A DNA stretch of 64,000 nucleotides from Brachybacterium sp042666875. GTDB lineage: Bacteria > Actinomycetota > Actinomycetes > Actinomycetales > Dermabacteraceae. The stretch covers positions 1-64,000 of the forward strand of contig NZ_JBHTCX010000012.1 of NCBI RefSeq assembly GCF_042666875.1, given 5' to 3'. Of the stretch, positions 36,388 to 44,629 are shown in pieces. Every line of letters starts with the position of its first letter. The stretch's first letter is position 1. The notes beneath the pieces are model-generated. The model searched no databases, was not told the origin of the DNA, and was given only the letters and a program-made list of their open reading frames with translations. A program made the translations under genes and the position numbers.

Positions 36388-36481
36388 GGCCCGCCTACCC
36401 GAGCCCTTCCCGCCGGCCCGCCTCGATGGGCCCCCCGCTGGCTCGCCTACCCGGGCCCGTCCCGCCGGCCCGCTTCGATAG
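36388..36481 (+). repeat. Two direct repeats, period 52
   Basis: A stretch of about 42 bases beginning GGCCCGCCTACCCGAGCCC at 36388 recurs at 36440 as GGCTCGCCTACCCGGGCCC, with about five differences. The conserved part includes CCCGCCGGCCCGC and TCGAT. It lies in the gap between tRNA-Val and thrS. Confidence 0.75.
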
Positions 36482-36486
36482 AGCGC

Positions 36487-36545
36487 TCGATACCGCGTGA
36501 ACTGACCTTTTCCGGCCCGCCTGAGGTCAGTTCGCGCGGTGTCGA
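36487..36545. repeat. 22-bp inverted repeat upstream of thrS
   Basis: The arms are 36487-36508 (ending GAACTGACCT) and 36524-36545 (beginning AGGTCAGTTC). All 22 positions pair if two G-U wobbles are allowed. The loop is 15 bases (TTTCCGGCCCGCCTG). The arm also overlaps an 8-base palindrome GAGCGCTC at 36481-36488. It is too far from either gene to be an obvious terminator. Confidence 0.8.
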
Positions 36546-36694
36546 CAGGGTGAGGCCAGGGACGAGCGGCCGGGGGCTCGAAGAACTCGGGCCCGGGGGT
36601 CAGGGAACCCGTCCTTCATCACGGGCGTTCCACACGCGCCCGACAGGACCGGGTGCCCACCGTGGGGCGGTCGGCGAGGGCGGTTGCGTGACCG

Positions 36695-36700
36695 TACGAT
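36695..36700 (+). promoter_or_regulatory. Candidate thrS -10 box
   Basis: TACGAT about 55 bases before the GTG start. A short leader with AAGGAG at 36743-36748 follows. No good -35 is visible. Confidence 0.4.
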
Positions 36701-36755
36701 GGTCTGCGGAGCCGGCATCGTCGGCCGGCTCGACCCGAACCCAAGGAGCATTCCC

Positions 36756-38756
36756 GTGGCCCAGATCGCCATCACCCTCGACGGATCCCCGCATCGACTC
36801 GAGGAAGGGACCACGGGCACCGCGCTCTTCGAGGGGCGCACCGAGATTATCGCCCTGCGTATCGACGGCGAGCTGCGTGATCTCGAGACGACCCTCGCAG
36901 ACGGTCAGGTGGTCGAGGGCGTCGACATCTCCAGCGAGGACGGGCTCTCCATCCTCCGTCACTCGGCCGCGCACGTGCTCGCCCAGGCAGTGCAGAAGGC
37001 GAACCCCGAGGCCAAGCTCGGTATCGGTCCGCCCGTGGCCGACGGCTTCTACTACGACTTCGAGGTCGCCGAACCCTTCACTCCCGAGTCGCTCAAGGCT
37101 CTCGAGAAGGAGATGGGGCGCATCGTCAAGCAGGGGCAGCGTTTCGTGCGCCGCGAGATCAGCGACGAGGACGCCCGTGCTGAAGAGGCCTCCGAGCCGT
37201 ACAAGCTCGAGCTGATCGGGCTGAAGTCCAGTGCCGAGGACGCCGCCGAGGGCGCCGACGTCGAGGTGGGTGCCGGCGGGCTGACCATGTACGACAACGT
37301 CGACCGCCGCGGCGAGGTGGTCTGGACCGACCTGTGCCGGGGTCCGCACCTGCCGAGCACCAAGCACATCGGCAACGGCTTCGCGCTGACCCGCTCCGCG
37401 GCCGCCTACTGGCGCGGCAGCGAGAAGAACCCGATGCTGCAGCGCGTCTACGGCACCGCCTGGCCCACCAAGGACGAGCTGAAGGCCTACCAAGAGCGGG
37501 TCGCCGAGGCCGAGCGCCGTGACCATCGCCGTCTGGGCAGTGAGCTGGATCTGTTCTCCTTCCCCGATGAGATCGGCTCCGGGCTGCCGGTGTTCCATCC
37601 CAAGGGCGCGATGATCAAGATGGAGATGGAGGACTACTCCCGTCGCCGCCACGTCGAGGCCGGGTACTCCTTCGTCTCCACCCCGCACATCACCAAGAAG
37701 AACCTCTTCGAGACCTCCAAGCACCTGGAGTGGTACGCCGAGGGGATGTACCCCCCGATGCACGTGGACGAGGAGCACGACGCCGAGGGCAACGTCACCA
37801 AGCAGGGCCAGGACTACTACCTCAAGCCCATGAACTGTCCCATGCACAACCTCGTCTACCGCTCCCGGGGTCGCTCCTACCGTGAGCTGCCGCTGCGGCT
37901 GTTCGAGTTCGGCAGCGTCTACCGCTACGAGAAGTCCGGCGTGGTGCACGGGCTCACCCGCGCCCGCGGCTTCACCCAGGACGACGCCCACATCTACACC
38001 ACCCGCGAGCAGATGCGCGACGAGCTGGCGAGCCTGCTGGGCTTCGTGCTGGACCTGCTGCGCGACTACGGCCTCGACGACTTCTACCTCGAGATGTCCA
38101 CTCGCGACCCGGAGAAGTCCGTCGGCGACGACGCGACCTGGGAGGAGGCGACCCGCACCCTGGAGGAGGTCGCCACCGGCTCCGGCCTCGAGCTCGTCCC
38201 GGATCCCGGCGGCGCTGCCTTCTACGGGCCCAAGATCTCCGTGCAGGCCAAGGACGCCATCGGCCGCACCTGGCAGCTCTCGACCATCCAGCTGGACTTC
38301 TTCGAGCCGGAGCTGTTCGAGCTGGAGTACACCGCGCCCGACGGGTCGCGTCAGCGTCCGGTGATGATCCACCGGGCCCTGTTCGGGTCGATCGAACGGT
38401 TCTTCGGTGTGCTGCTGGAGCACTACGCCGGGGCTTTCCCGGTGTGGCTCGCCCCGGTCCAGGTGGTCGGCGTCCCCGTCGCCGCCGAGTACGCGCCCTA
38501 CCTCGAGGAGGTCGCGGCCAAGCTGCGGGCCCACGGGGTGCGCGTCGAGGTGGACTCCTCCGACGACCGCATGCAGAAGAAGATCCGCACCCACACCAAG
38601 GAGAAGGTCCCCTACCTCCTCATCGCCGGCGGCGAGGACCAGGACAAGGGGGCGGTCTCCTTCCGTCTGCGCGACGGCAGCCAGGACAACGGCATCGACG
38701 TCGACGAGGCCGTCGAGCGGATCGTGACCTCGATCCGGGAGAAGGCACAGGTGTGA
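36756..38756 (+). CDS. thrS: Threonyl-tRNA synthetase
   Basis: A 666-residue class II synthetase. It starts with a TGS domain (VAQIAITLDGSPHRLEEG), then the editing domain with HSAAHVLAQAVQ. The catalytic core has Zn-binding MNCPMHNLVY, motif 2 FEFGSVYRYEKSGVVHGLTR, and motif 3 in MIHRALFGSIERFFG. The anticodon-binding domain ends the protein. GTG 36756 with AAGGAG eight bases before is preferred over upstream in-frame starts because the TGS domain begins there. It overlaps the HIT gene by GTGA. Confidence 0.96.
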   Translation: MAQIAITLDGSPHRLEEGTTGTALFEGRTEIIALRIDGELRDLETTLADGQVVEGVDISSEDGLSILRHSAAHVLAQAVQKANPEAKLGIGPPVADGFYYDFEVAEPFTPESLKALEKEMGRIVKQGQRFVRREISDEDARAEEASEPYKLELIGLKSSAEDAAEGADVEVGAGGLTMYDNVDRRGEVVWTDLCRGPHLPSTKHIGNGFALTRSAAAYWRGSEKNPMLQRVYGTAWPTKDELKAYQERVAEAERRDHRRLGSELDLFSFPDEIGSGLPVFHPKGAMIKMEMEDYSRRRHVEAGYSFVSTPHITKKNLFETSKHLEWYAEGMYPPMHVDEEHDAEGNVTKQGQDYYLKPMNCPMHNLVYRSRGRSYRELPLRLFEFGSVYRYEKSGVVHGLTRARGFTQDDAHIYTTREQMRDELASLLGFVLDLLRDYGLDDFYLEMSTRDPEKSVGDDATWEEATRTLEEVATGSGLELVPDPGGAAFYGPKISVQAKDAIGRTWQLSTIQLDFFEPELFELEYTAPDGSRQRPVMIHRALFGSIERFFGVLLEHYAGAFPVWLAPVQVVGVPVAAEYAPYLEEVAAKLRAHGVRVEVDSSDDRMQKKIRTHTKEKVPYLLIAGGEDQDKGAVSFRLRDGSQDNGIDVDEAVERIVTSIREKAQV

Positions 38757-39292
38757 GGGCCGAGGATCCACGCGATTTCGCGGGCGAGCCCGACGACACC
38801 CAGCGGCTGTGGACCCCGCACCGCATGGCGTACATCGGCGGGGAGAACAAGCCTGCCGACCCCGACGACGGTGATCAGTGTCCCTTCTGCTCCGCGCCGC
38901 AGCGCACGGATGAGGAGGCGCTGATCGTCCACCGCGGCGAGGTGGCCTACGCGGTCCTGAACCTCTACCCGTACAACGCCGGGCACCTGCTGATCTGTCC
39001 GTACCGTCACGTCGCCGATTACACCGACCTCGACGACGCGGAGGTGCGGGAGGTCGCCGAGCTCACCCGCACCGCGATGCGGGTCATCCGGGAGGTCTCC
39101 GGCCCGGCCGGCTTCAACCTGGGGATGAACCAGGGGCCGGTCGCCGGTGCCGGTATCGCCGCGCACCTGCACCAGCACGTGGTCCCGCGCTGGATGGGCG
39201 ATGCGAACTTCCTGCCCATCGTCGGCCGCACCAAGGCCGTCCCGATCCTGCTGGCGGACACGCGTCGGCTCTACGCCGACGCCTGGCCCTGA
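38753..39292 (+). CDS. HIT-family hydrolase/phosphorylase (AP4A type)
   Basis: A 179-residue histidine-triad protein. The triad is HLHQHVV (His138, 140, 142), with LNLYPYNAGHLLICPYRH as the nucleotide-binding region. CPFC at 43-46 is probably half of a zinc site. The homologue next to thrS in mycobacteria (Rv2613c) is an AP4A phosphorylase, so AP4A breakdown is likely. GTG 38753 overlaps the thrS stop. Coupling to a tRNA synthetase, a source of AP4A, makes sense. Confidence 0.9.
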   Translation: MRAEDPRDFAGEPDDTQRLWTPHRMAYIGGENKPADPDDGDQCPFCSAPQRTDEEALIVHRGEVAYAVLNLYPYNAGHLLICPYRHVADYTDLDDAEVREVAELTRTAMRVIREVSGPAGFNLGMNQGPVAGAGIAAHLHQHVVPRWMGDANFLPIVGRTKAVPILLADTRRLYADAWP

Positions 39293-39387
39293 GCTAGCAT
39301 GACCGAGGTCCGGGCGGCCGGGACGAGCGGGCACGGAGCACCCGGACGCCGCAGTCGGCACCGGGGGAGCGAGAGGAGACCGCAGCG

Positions 39388-40680
39388 ATGAGCACCACCG
39401 GAGCCCCGCCGCGCCGACCGGGACAGCCCGATCCCGGATACGCCTACGACGTCGAGCGCGTCGATCCCCGAGCGCCGGGTCGGATGGGGGAGGCCGGGCC
39501 GCTGCGGATACGGCGTCGTCGCCCCTGGGTGCGCTGGGTCTTCTTCACCCTGACCTTCCTCGGCCTCGCGGGTGTGGCCGTCCTGCTGTACTTCTTCGTG
39601 ATCCTCCCGCTGGGCTTCGGGACCTCCCTGGTGGCCTTCACCTCGGCGCTCGTGCCCGTGGCGATCGTGTTCACCGCCGTGTGGTGGATCGACCGGTACA
39701 CGCCGCAGCCGCGCTCGTCGGTCATCTACGCCTTCGTCTGGGGCGCGGCCGGGTCGGTGGCCCTGACCTTCCTCTTCGGTGGGATGTTCACCTCCTGGAT
39801 CAGCCCCAGCGAACCCAGCGAGGTCACCGCGTCCTTCCTGGGAGCGGTGATCCAGGCGCCGGTGATCGAGGAGTCGATGAAATCCTTCGGGCTGGTCGCG
39901 CTGCTGATCTGGGGTCGCAAGTACATCGCCGGACCGATCGACGGCGTGGTCTATGCCGCGCTGATCGGCGGCGGCTTCGCGTTCACCGAGAACATCCTCT
40001 ACTTCGGCCGGTCCTTCCACCAGGCGCAGGCCGCCGGGGAGGTCGCCGTGTTCTGGGAGACCTTCTTCCTGCGCGGCGTGCTCTCTCCGTTCGCCCACGT
40101 CTGCTTCACCGCGCTGTGCGGGCTGGGCCTCGGGATCGCGGCCGAGCGCCGTTCCCTGATGCTCTACTTCGGGCTCGGTATCGGGGGGCTCTCGCTGGGC
40201 ATGGTCCTGCACGCGCTGTGGAACGGCTCGAGCTTCTTCCTCGAGGTCGATCCCCAGAACCCGCTGGGCGGATTCCTGCGCTACTACGTGAGCGTGCAGG
40301 TGCCGATCTTCGTGCTGCTGGTCGCGATCGTGCTGTTCCTGCGATTGCGCGAGCGCCGCATCCTGCGCCGCCAGCTCTCGGACTACGGCCGCTCGGGCTG
40401 GTTCGCCCCGCCCGAGGTGGACATGCTGGTCGCCATGGGAAAGCGCCGCAAGGCGGAGAAGTGGGCCGCCCGTCATGGCGCGGTGGCCAGGATGGCGATG
40501 CGCGATCTCATCCGCGCCTCCATCGAGCTGGGCATGGAGCGCAACAGCGTGCTGCACGGCAAGCCATCGGCCAAGACACGGCGCCGCGAACGCGAGCTGC
40601 TCGAGCGGATCACCGCCGATCGCCGTCTGATCGGGTCTCTGACCCAGCCCGTCGTGCGCACCGCCGATACGGCCTCGTAG
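39388..40680 (+). CDS. PrsW-family intramembrane metalloprotease
   Basis: A 430-residue membrane protein with about eight helices. Expected PrsW motifs are present: the double Glu in APVIEESMKSFGLV (Glu161-Glu162), GGGFAFTENILYF, RGVLSPFAHVCFTAL and VLHALWN. PrsW in Bacillus cleaves an anti-sigma factor; the target here is unknown. The first 45 residues are cytoplasmic and basic (RIRRRRPW), the last 100 are a charged helical tail. AGAGGAG lies before ATG 39388. TAGCAT at 39295 may be its -10. Confidence 0.88.
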   Translation: MSTTGAPPRRPGQPDPGYAYDVERVDPRAPGRMGEAGPLRIRRRRPWVRWVFFTLTFLGLAGVAVLLYFFVILPLGFGTSLVAFTSALVPVAIVFTAVWWIDRYTPQPRSSVIYAFVWGAAGSVALTFLFGGMFTSWISPSEPSEVTASFLGAVIQAPVIEESMKSFGLVALLIWGRKYIAGPIDGVVYAALIGGGFAFTENILYFGRSFHQAQAAGEVAVFWETFFLRGVLSPFAHVCFTALCGLGLGIAAERRSLMLYFGLGIGGLSLGMVLHALWNGSSFFLEVDPQNPLGGFLRYYVSVQVPIFVLLVAIVLFLRLRERRILRRQLSDYGRSGWFAPPEVDMLVAMGKRRKAEKWAARHGAVARMAMRDLIRASIELGMERNSVLHGKPSAKTRRRERELLERITADRRLIGSLTQPVVRTADTAS

Positions 40681-40781
40681 CAGCGCGCACGGAGGACGTG
40701 CAGCGCGCAGCCCTGCGAGTGCGGGGGAGCCGACCAGCTCGCCAGGGCACGGGCACGACGAGGGCCCCGGGGAAGTGACAC

Positions 40782-40787
40782 TAGAAT
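40782..40787 (+). promoter_or_regulatory. Candidate yebC -10 box
   Basis: TAGAAT, followed by a leader of about 45 bases with GGAGGAGAG at 40824-40832 as ribosome site. Confidence 0.45.
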
Positions 40788-40834
40788 GGGGCGGCATTCC
40801 GCCGGAGGCCGGCGGGCGAGTCGGGAGGAGAGAG

Positions 40835-41593
40835 ATGTCAGGGCACTCGAAGTGGGCGACCACCAAGCACAAGAAGGCTGTCATCGATGCCAAGCGCGGC
40901 AAGCTGTTCGCCAAGCTGATCAAGAACATCGAGGTCGCCGCGCGCATGGGTGGACCCGACCCCACTGCGAACCCGACGCTCTTCGACGCCATCCAGAAGG
41001 CCAAGAAGACCTCCGTCCCCAATGACAACATCGACCGCGCCGTCAAGCGCGGCGGAGGCCTGGACGGCGGCGCCGTCGACTATGAGACGCTGTGGTACGA
41101 GGGGTACGCGCCGGGCGGCGTCGCAGTGCTGGTGGAGTGCCTGACCGACAACAAGAACCGCGCCGTCTCCGAGGTGCGCCTCGCCTTCAACCGCAACGGC
41201 GGGAACATGGCCGATTCCGGCTCCGTCTCCTACCTGTTCGAGCGCAAGGGCATCGTGACCCTCCCGCGGGGCGACCAGACCGAGGACACCCTGCTCGAGG
41301 TCGTCCTCGATGCCGGCGCCGAGGAGATCCGCGACGAGGGCGAGACGTTCGAGATCGTCTCCGAAGCCACCGACGTGGTCGCCGTGCGCACAGCGCTGCA
41401 GGAGGCGGGCATCGACTACGACAGCGCCGAGGCGCAGTTCGTGCCGACCATGCGCACTCCCGTCGACCTCGACGGCGCCCGGAAGGCGCTGCGCCTGATC
41501 GATGCCCTCGAGGACAGCGACGACGTCCAGAACGTCTTCTCGAATCTCGACATCCCCGACGACGTCGCCGCGCAGCTCGACGACGCCGAGTGA
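40835..41593 (+). CDS. yebC: YebC/PmpR-family protein
   Basis: A 252-residue member of the YebC family, linked to transcription control and, in recent work, to relief of ribosome stalling. The start MSGHSKWATTKHKKAVIDAKRGKL is nearly invariant in the family. Other signatures are NPTLFDAIQKAKKTSVPNDNI and ALLVECLTDNKNRA-like VLVECLTDNKNRAV. It is directly upstream of ruvC, as in most bacteria. Confidence 0.95.
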   Translation: MSGHSKWATTKHKKAVIDAKRGKLFAKLIKNIEVAARMGGPDPTANPTLFDAIQKAKKTSVPNDNIDRAVKRGGGLDGGAVDYETLWYEGYAPGGVAVLVECLTDNKNRAVSEVRLAFNRNGGNMADSGSVSYLFERKGIVTLPRGDQTEDTLLEVVLDAGAEEIRDEGETFEIVSEATDVVAVRTALQEAGIDYDSAEAQFVPTMRTPVDLDGARKALRLIDALEDSDDVQNVFSNLDIPDDVAAQLDDAE

Positions 41594-41675
41594 TCCCGGT
41601 GGACGCGGGAGCCCGCAGGGAGCCGGCGGCCCCCGCGACACCTGTCCGCGTCCGTGACCGGCCGGGCGGGCACCG

Positions 41676-42266
41676 ATGACCATGCGAGTGCTCGGGATCG
41701 ACCCCGGCCTGACCCGGTGCGGGATCGGCGTGATCGACTCCACCGGTGCTCGCCGAGCGCGACTCGTCCACGCCGGTGTGGTCCGCTCCGATGCCGCCGA
41801 CGGGATCGACCGCCGCCTGCTCGCGATCACCCGCGGACTGCGCAGCGCGATCGAGGAGTACGCCCCCGACGTCGTCGCCGTCGAACGCGTCTTCAGCCAG
41901 AACAACATCTCCACCGTGATGGGCACGGCGCAGGTCTCCGGTCTGGCGATCGTGGAGGCCGCCGAACGCGGGATACCGATCGCGATGCACACACCCTCCG
42001 AGGTGAAGGCCGCGGTCACCGGCAGCGGCCGGGCCGACAAGAAGCAGATCCAGACGATGCTCGTCAAGCTGCTCGGACTCGACGCGCCTCCGCAGCCGGC
42101 CGACGCCTCCGACGCGGTCGCGATCGCTCTGACGCAGCTGTGGCGCGGCCCCGGACCCGTCAGCCTCGACTCGACCGGCGGAGCCCGCACCAGCGCACAG
42201 GCAGTGTGGGCCGAGGCGGAGCGGAAGGCTCGACGCGCCCGGGAGCGGTCCACCTCCCGGCACTGA
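41676..42266 (+). CDS. ruvC: Holliday junction resolvase RuvC
   Basis: A 196-residue endonuclease that cuts Holliday junctions. The RNase H-like fold carries catalytic acids in MRVLGIDPGLTRCG (Asp9) and VAVERVFSQNN, and in the closing ASDAVAIALTQ. ATG 41682 is an alternative start. The C-terminal 35 residues are variable. It is followed by ruvA with its own leaderless-type promoter. Confidence 0.95.
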   Translation: MTMRVLGIDPGLTRCGIGVIDSTGARRARLVHAGVVRSDAADGIDRRLLAITRGLRSAIEEYAPDVVAVERVFSQNNISTVMGTAQVSGLAIVEAAERGIPIAMHTPSEVKAAVTGSGRADKKQIQTMLVKLLGLDAPPQPADASDAVAIALTQLWRGPGPVSLDSTGGARTSAQAVWAEAERKARRARERSTSRH

Positions 42267-42280
42267 TCGAACACCCGTTC

Positions 42281-42292
42281 TAGAGTGGCCTC
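42281..42292 (+). promoter_or_regulatory. ruvAB -10 box, leaderless spacing
   Basis: TAGAGT at 42281-42286, six bases, then GTG 42293. It predicts leaderless ruvAB mRNA separate from ruvC. Confidence 0.5.
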
Positions 42293-42919
42293 GTGATCGC
42301 ATCCCTGACCGGGCGAGTGGCCCGTATCGACCTCGACGCCCTCGTCCTGGACGTCGGCGGCGTGGGCTACCTCGTCCGCACCACCCCCCAGGCGCTGAGC
42401 GCGACCCGCCACGGCGTCGAACTCACCCTGCACACCGAGCTCGTCGTCCGCGAGGACTCCATGACGCTGTTCGGCTTCCCGCATCCCGAGGAGGCCGAGA
42501 CCTTCCGCATCGTGCAGTCCGTCTCCGGGATCGGGCCGCGGACGGCGCTCGCGGTCCTCACCGTCCTCGACCCCGAGGAGCTGCGCCGCGCCGTCGCCGA
42601 CCAGGACGTCAAGACGATCGCCCGCACCCCCGGCATCGGCCCCAAGGTCGCCAGTCGCATGCTGCTCGAACTGGGCGGCAAGCTGCCCGCCCCCGTCGGC
42701 GCCGGAGCCTCCGGAGCCCCTGGGGCCTCTGGGGGAGATGCGGAGGCGGCCCCGGCGGCGGGCGTCGATGCGGACGTGGTCGAAGCTCTCGCCGGGCTGG
42801 GCTGGGCCGAGAAGGCTGCTGCCTCCGCCGTCGAGGGCGTGCGCGCCGACGAGGGGGAGGGGCTGGACGCCGCCGAGCTCCTTCGCCACGCCCTGCGACG
42901 CCTGGGAGGCAGCCGATGA
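42293..42919 (+). CDS. ruvA: Holliday junction branch migration protein RuvA
   Basis: A 208-residue junction-binding subunit. OB-fold start IASLTGRVARIDLDALVLDVGGVGY. Two helix-hairpin-helix motifs: VSGIGPRTALAVL and TPGIGPKVASRMLLEL. A flexible Gly/Ala linker (residues 137-155) leads to the RuvB-binding domain III. It overlaps ruvB (ATGA). Confidence 0.95.
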   Translation: MIASLTGRVARIDLDALVLDVGGVGYLVRTTPQALSATRHGVELTLHTELVVREDSMTLFGFPHPEEAETFRIVQSVSGIGPRTALAVLTVLDPEELRRAVADQDVKTIARTPGIGPKVASRMLLELGGKLPAPVGAGASGAPGASGGDAEAAPAAGVDADVVEALAGLGWAEKAAASAVEGVRADEGEGLDAAELLRHALRRLGGSR

Positions 42920-44013
42920 CACCCGAGGACGACGAGGTCGCACTGGAACCCTCCGCCGGCGCTCCTGCGCACGACCGCGACGGGAGCTCCGTGACGAACC
43001 CGGAGTCCGCGCCCCCGGAGCGCACGGCCGAGGCGGCGCTGCGGCCGCGCCGGCTGGACGAGTTCGTCGGCCAGCAGATCGTGCGCGACCAGCTCTCGCT
43101 GGTGCTGGACGCCGCGACCGCACGGGGCCGTTCCCCCGAGCACATGCTGCTGTCGGGTCCGCCGGGGCTGGGCAAGACCACGCTGGCGATGATCATCGCC
43201 GCCGAGCTGTCCGCCCCGCTGCGCATCACCTCGGGCCCTGCCATCCAGCACGCCGGGGACCTCGCCGCCATCCTCTCCTCGCTCGACGAGGGTGAGGTGC
43301 TCTTCATCGACGAGATCCACCGCCTCGCGCGCCCCGCCGAGGAGATGCTCTACATCGCCATGGAGGACTTCCGCGTGGACGTGGTGGTCGGCAAGGGCGT
43401 CGGCGCCACCTCCATCCCCCTGGACCTGCCGCCCTTCACGACGGTCGGGGCCACCACCCGGGCAGGCCTGCTGCCCGCGCCCCTGCGCGACCGCTTCGGC
43501 TTCATCGGCCACCTGGACTTCTACGCCCCGCACGAGCTGCGTGAGGTCGTCCGCCGCTCCGCGCTCCGTCTCGAGGTCGATCTCGTCGAGGAGGCCGGGG
43601 TGGAGATCGCCTCCCGCTCCCGGGGCACGCCCCGCATCGCGAACCGTCTGCTGCGCCGGGTGCGCGATTGGGCACAGGTGCGCGGCAGCGGCCGTCTGGA
43701 TCTCGCCGCCGCGAAGGAGGCTCTGCGCGTGTACGAGGTCGACGAGCGAGGGCTGGACCGCCTGGATCGCGCCGTGCTCTCCGCCCTGTGCGGCCGCTTC
43801 GCCGGCGGCCCGGTGGGCCTGTCGACGCTCGCCGTGGCGGTCGGGGAGGAGACCGAGACGGTCGAGACGATGGTGGAGCCGTACCTGGTGCGGGAGGGTT
43901 TCCTCCTGCGCACTCCGCGCGGGAGAGCCGCGGCTCCGGCGGCCTGGACGCATCTGGGTCAGGAGCCACCGGAGGGTCCGGAGGGCACCGCGCCGATGCT
44001 CGGCCGGTTCTGA
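42916..44013 (+). CDS. ruvB: Holliday junction helicase RuvB
   Basis: A 365-residue AAA+ motor driving branch migration with RuvA. Walker A GPPGLGKT at 81-88, Walker B VLFIDEIHRL, sensor 1 TTVGATTRAGLL and the Arg finger in APLRDRFGF. The winged-helix domain ends with PRGRAAAPAAWTHLG. The N terminus has about 38 extra disordered residues (SAGAPAHDRDGSS) beyond the family core. Confidence 0.96.
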   Translation: MTPEDDEVALEPSAGAPAHDRDGSSVTNPESAPPERTAEAALRPRRLDEFVGQQIVRDQLSLVLDAATARGRSPEHMLLSGPPGLGKTTLAMIIAAELSAPLRITSGPAIQHAGDLAAILSSLDEGEVLFIDEIHRLARPAEEMLYIAMEDFRVDVVVGKGVGATSIPLDLPPFTTVGATTRAGLLPAPLRDRFGFIGHLDFYAPHELREVVRRSALRLEVDLVEEAGVEIASRSRGTPRIANRLLRRVRDWAQVRGSGRLDLAAAKEALRVYEVDERGLDRLDRAVLSALCGRFAGGPVGLSTLAVAVGEETETVETMVEPYLVREGFLLRTPRGRAAAPAAWTHLGQEPPEGPEGTAPMLGRF

Positions 44014-44091
44014 GACCCAGGCGGCACCGGGACGGACCGGATCGGGGTCGTCGTCGCGCAACGGCTGGGAGGAACGTCCCGACTCGGCGGG

Positions 44092-44097
44092 TACAGT
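44092..44097 (+). promoter_or_regulatory. Candidate yajC-secDF -10 box
   Basis: TACAGT about 80 bases before the yajC start. The leader between has the ribosome site AAAGGA at 44167-44172. Confidence 0.4.
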
Positions 44098-44177
44098 GGG
44101 ATGGTCAGCCGTCCGCGGCAGGGCCGTTGCTCGCGCAGAACATGTCGGGACCGCCGCTGTCCGCCGAAAGGAAATCC

Positions 44178-44576
44178 GTGGAATCCCTCCTTCCTCTCCT
44201 GCTCATCTTCGCAGTCATGATGCTGCCCCTGCTGTTCATGTCGAGCCGCCAGAAGAAGATGCAGCGCAAGCAACAGGAGCTGGTCAACGCCCTGGGCGTC
44301 GGCGACGAGGTCCGCACGCACTCCGGTTTCTACGGCCTGATCGTCGATTCCTTCGACGACATCGTGATCCTGGAGTCCGAGAACGGCGCCCAGACCAAGT
44401 GGGCCCGTCAGGCCATCGCCATGAAGGTCGACCCGGAGGGTCTGGACGACGAGAACCTCGACGAGGATGCCGATGACGAAGCGCTCGAGGGCGAGAGCTC
44501 TGCGAACCGCGGTGATGTTCCGGGCGTGACCACGTCCGACGACGCCGTCCGCGACGAGGACCGTCGCGACCGCTGA
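44178..44576 (+). CDS. yajC: Sec translocon accessory protein YajC
   Basis: A 132-residue small membrane protein that associates with SecDF. One N-terminal helix (LLPLLLIFAVMMLPLLFM), then RQKKMQRKQQELVNALGVGDEV and the conserved THSGFYGLIVDSFDD. The last 40 residues are acidic and disordered. GTG 44178 has AAAGGA upstream. Next are secD and secF. Confidence 0.93.
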   Translation: MESLLPLLLIFAVMMLPLLFMSSRQKKMQRKQQELVNALGVGDEVRTHSGFYGLIVDSFDDIVILESENGAQTKWARQAIAMKVDPEGLDDENLDEDADDEALEGESSANRGDVPGVTTSDDAVRDEDRRDR

Positions 44577-44629
44577 GCGGTGCCCCGAACCACCCGTGAT
44601 CTCTCCGTCGTCCTGAGGAACTCTGCCCC

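Noticed and set aside
36269..36755. T-box leader upstream of thrS
   Set aside because: I searched by eye for a specifier loop and the conserved T-box (TGGNACCGCG type) and found none. The big hairpin does not match.
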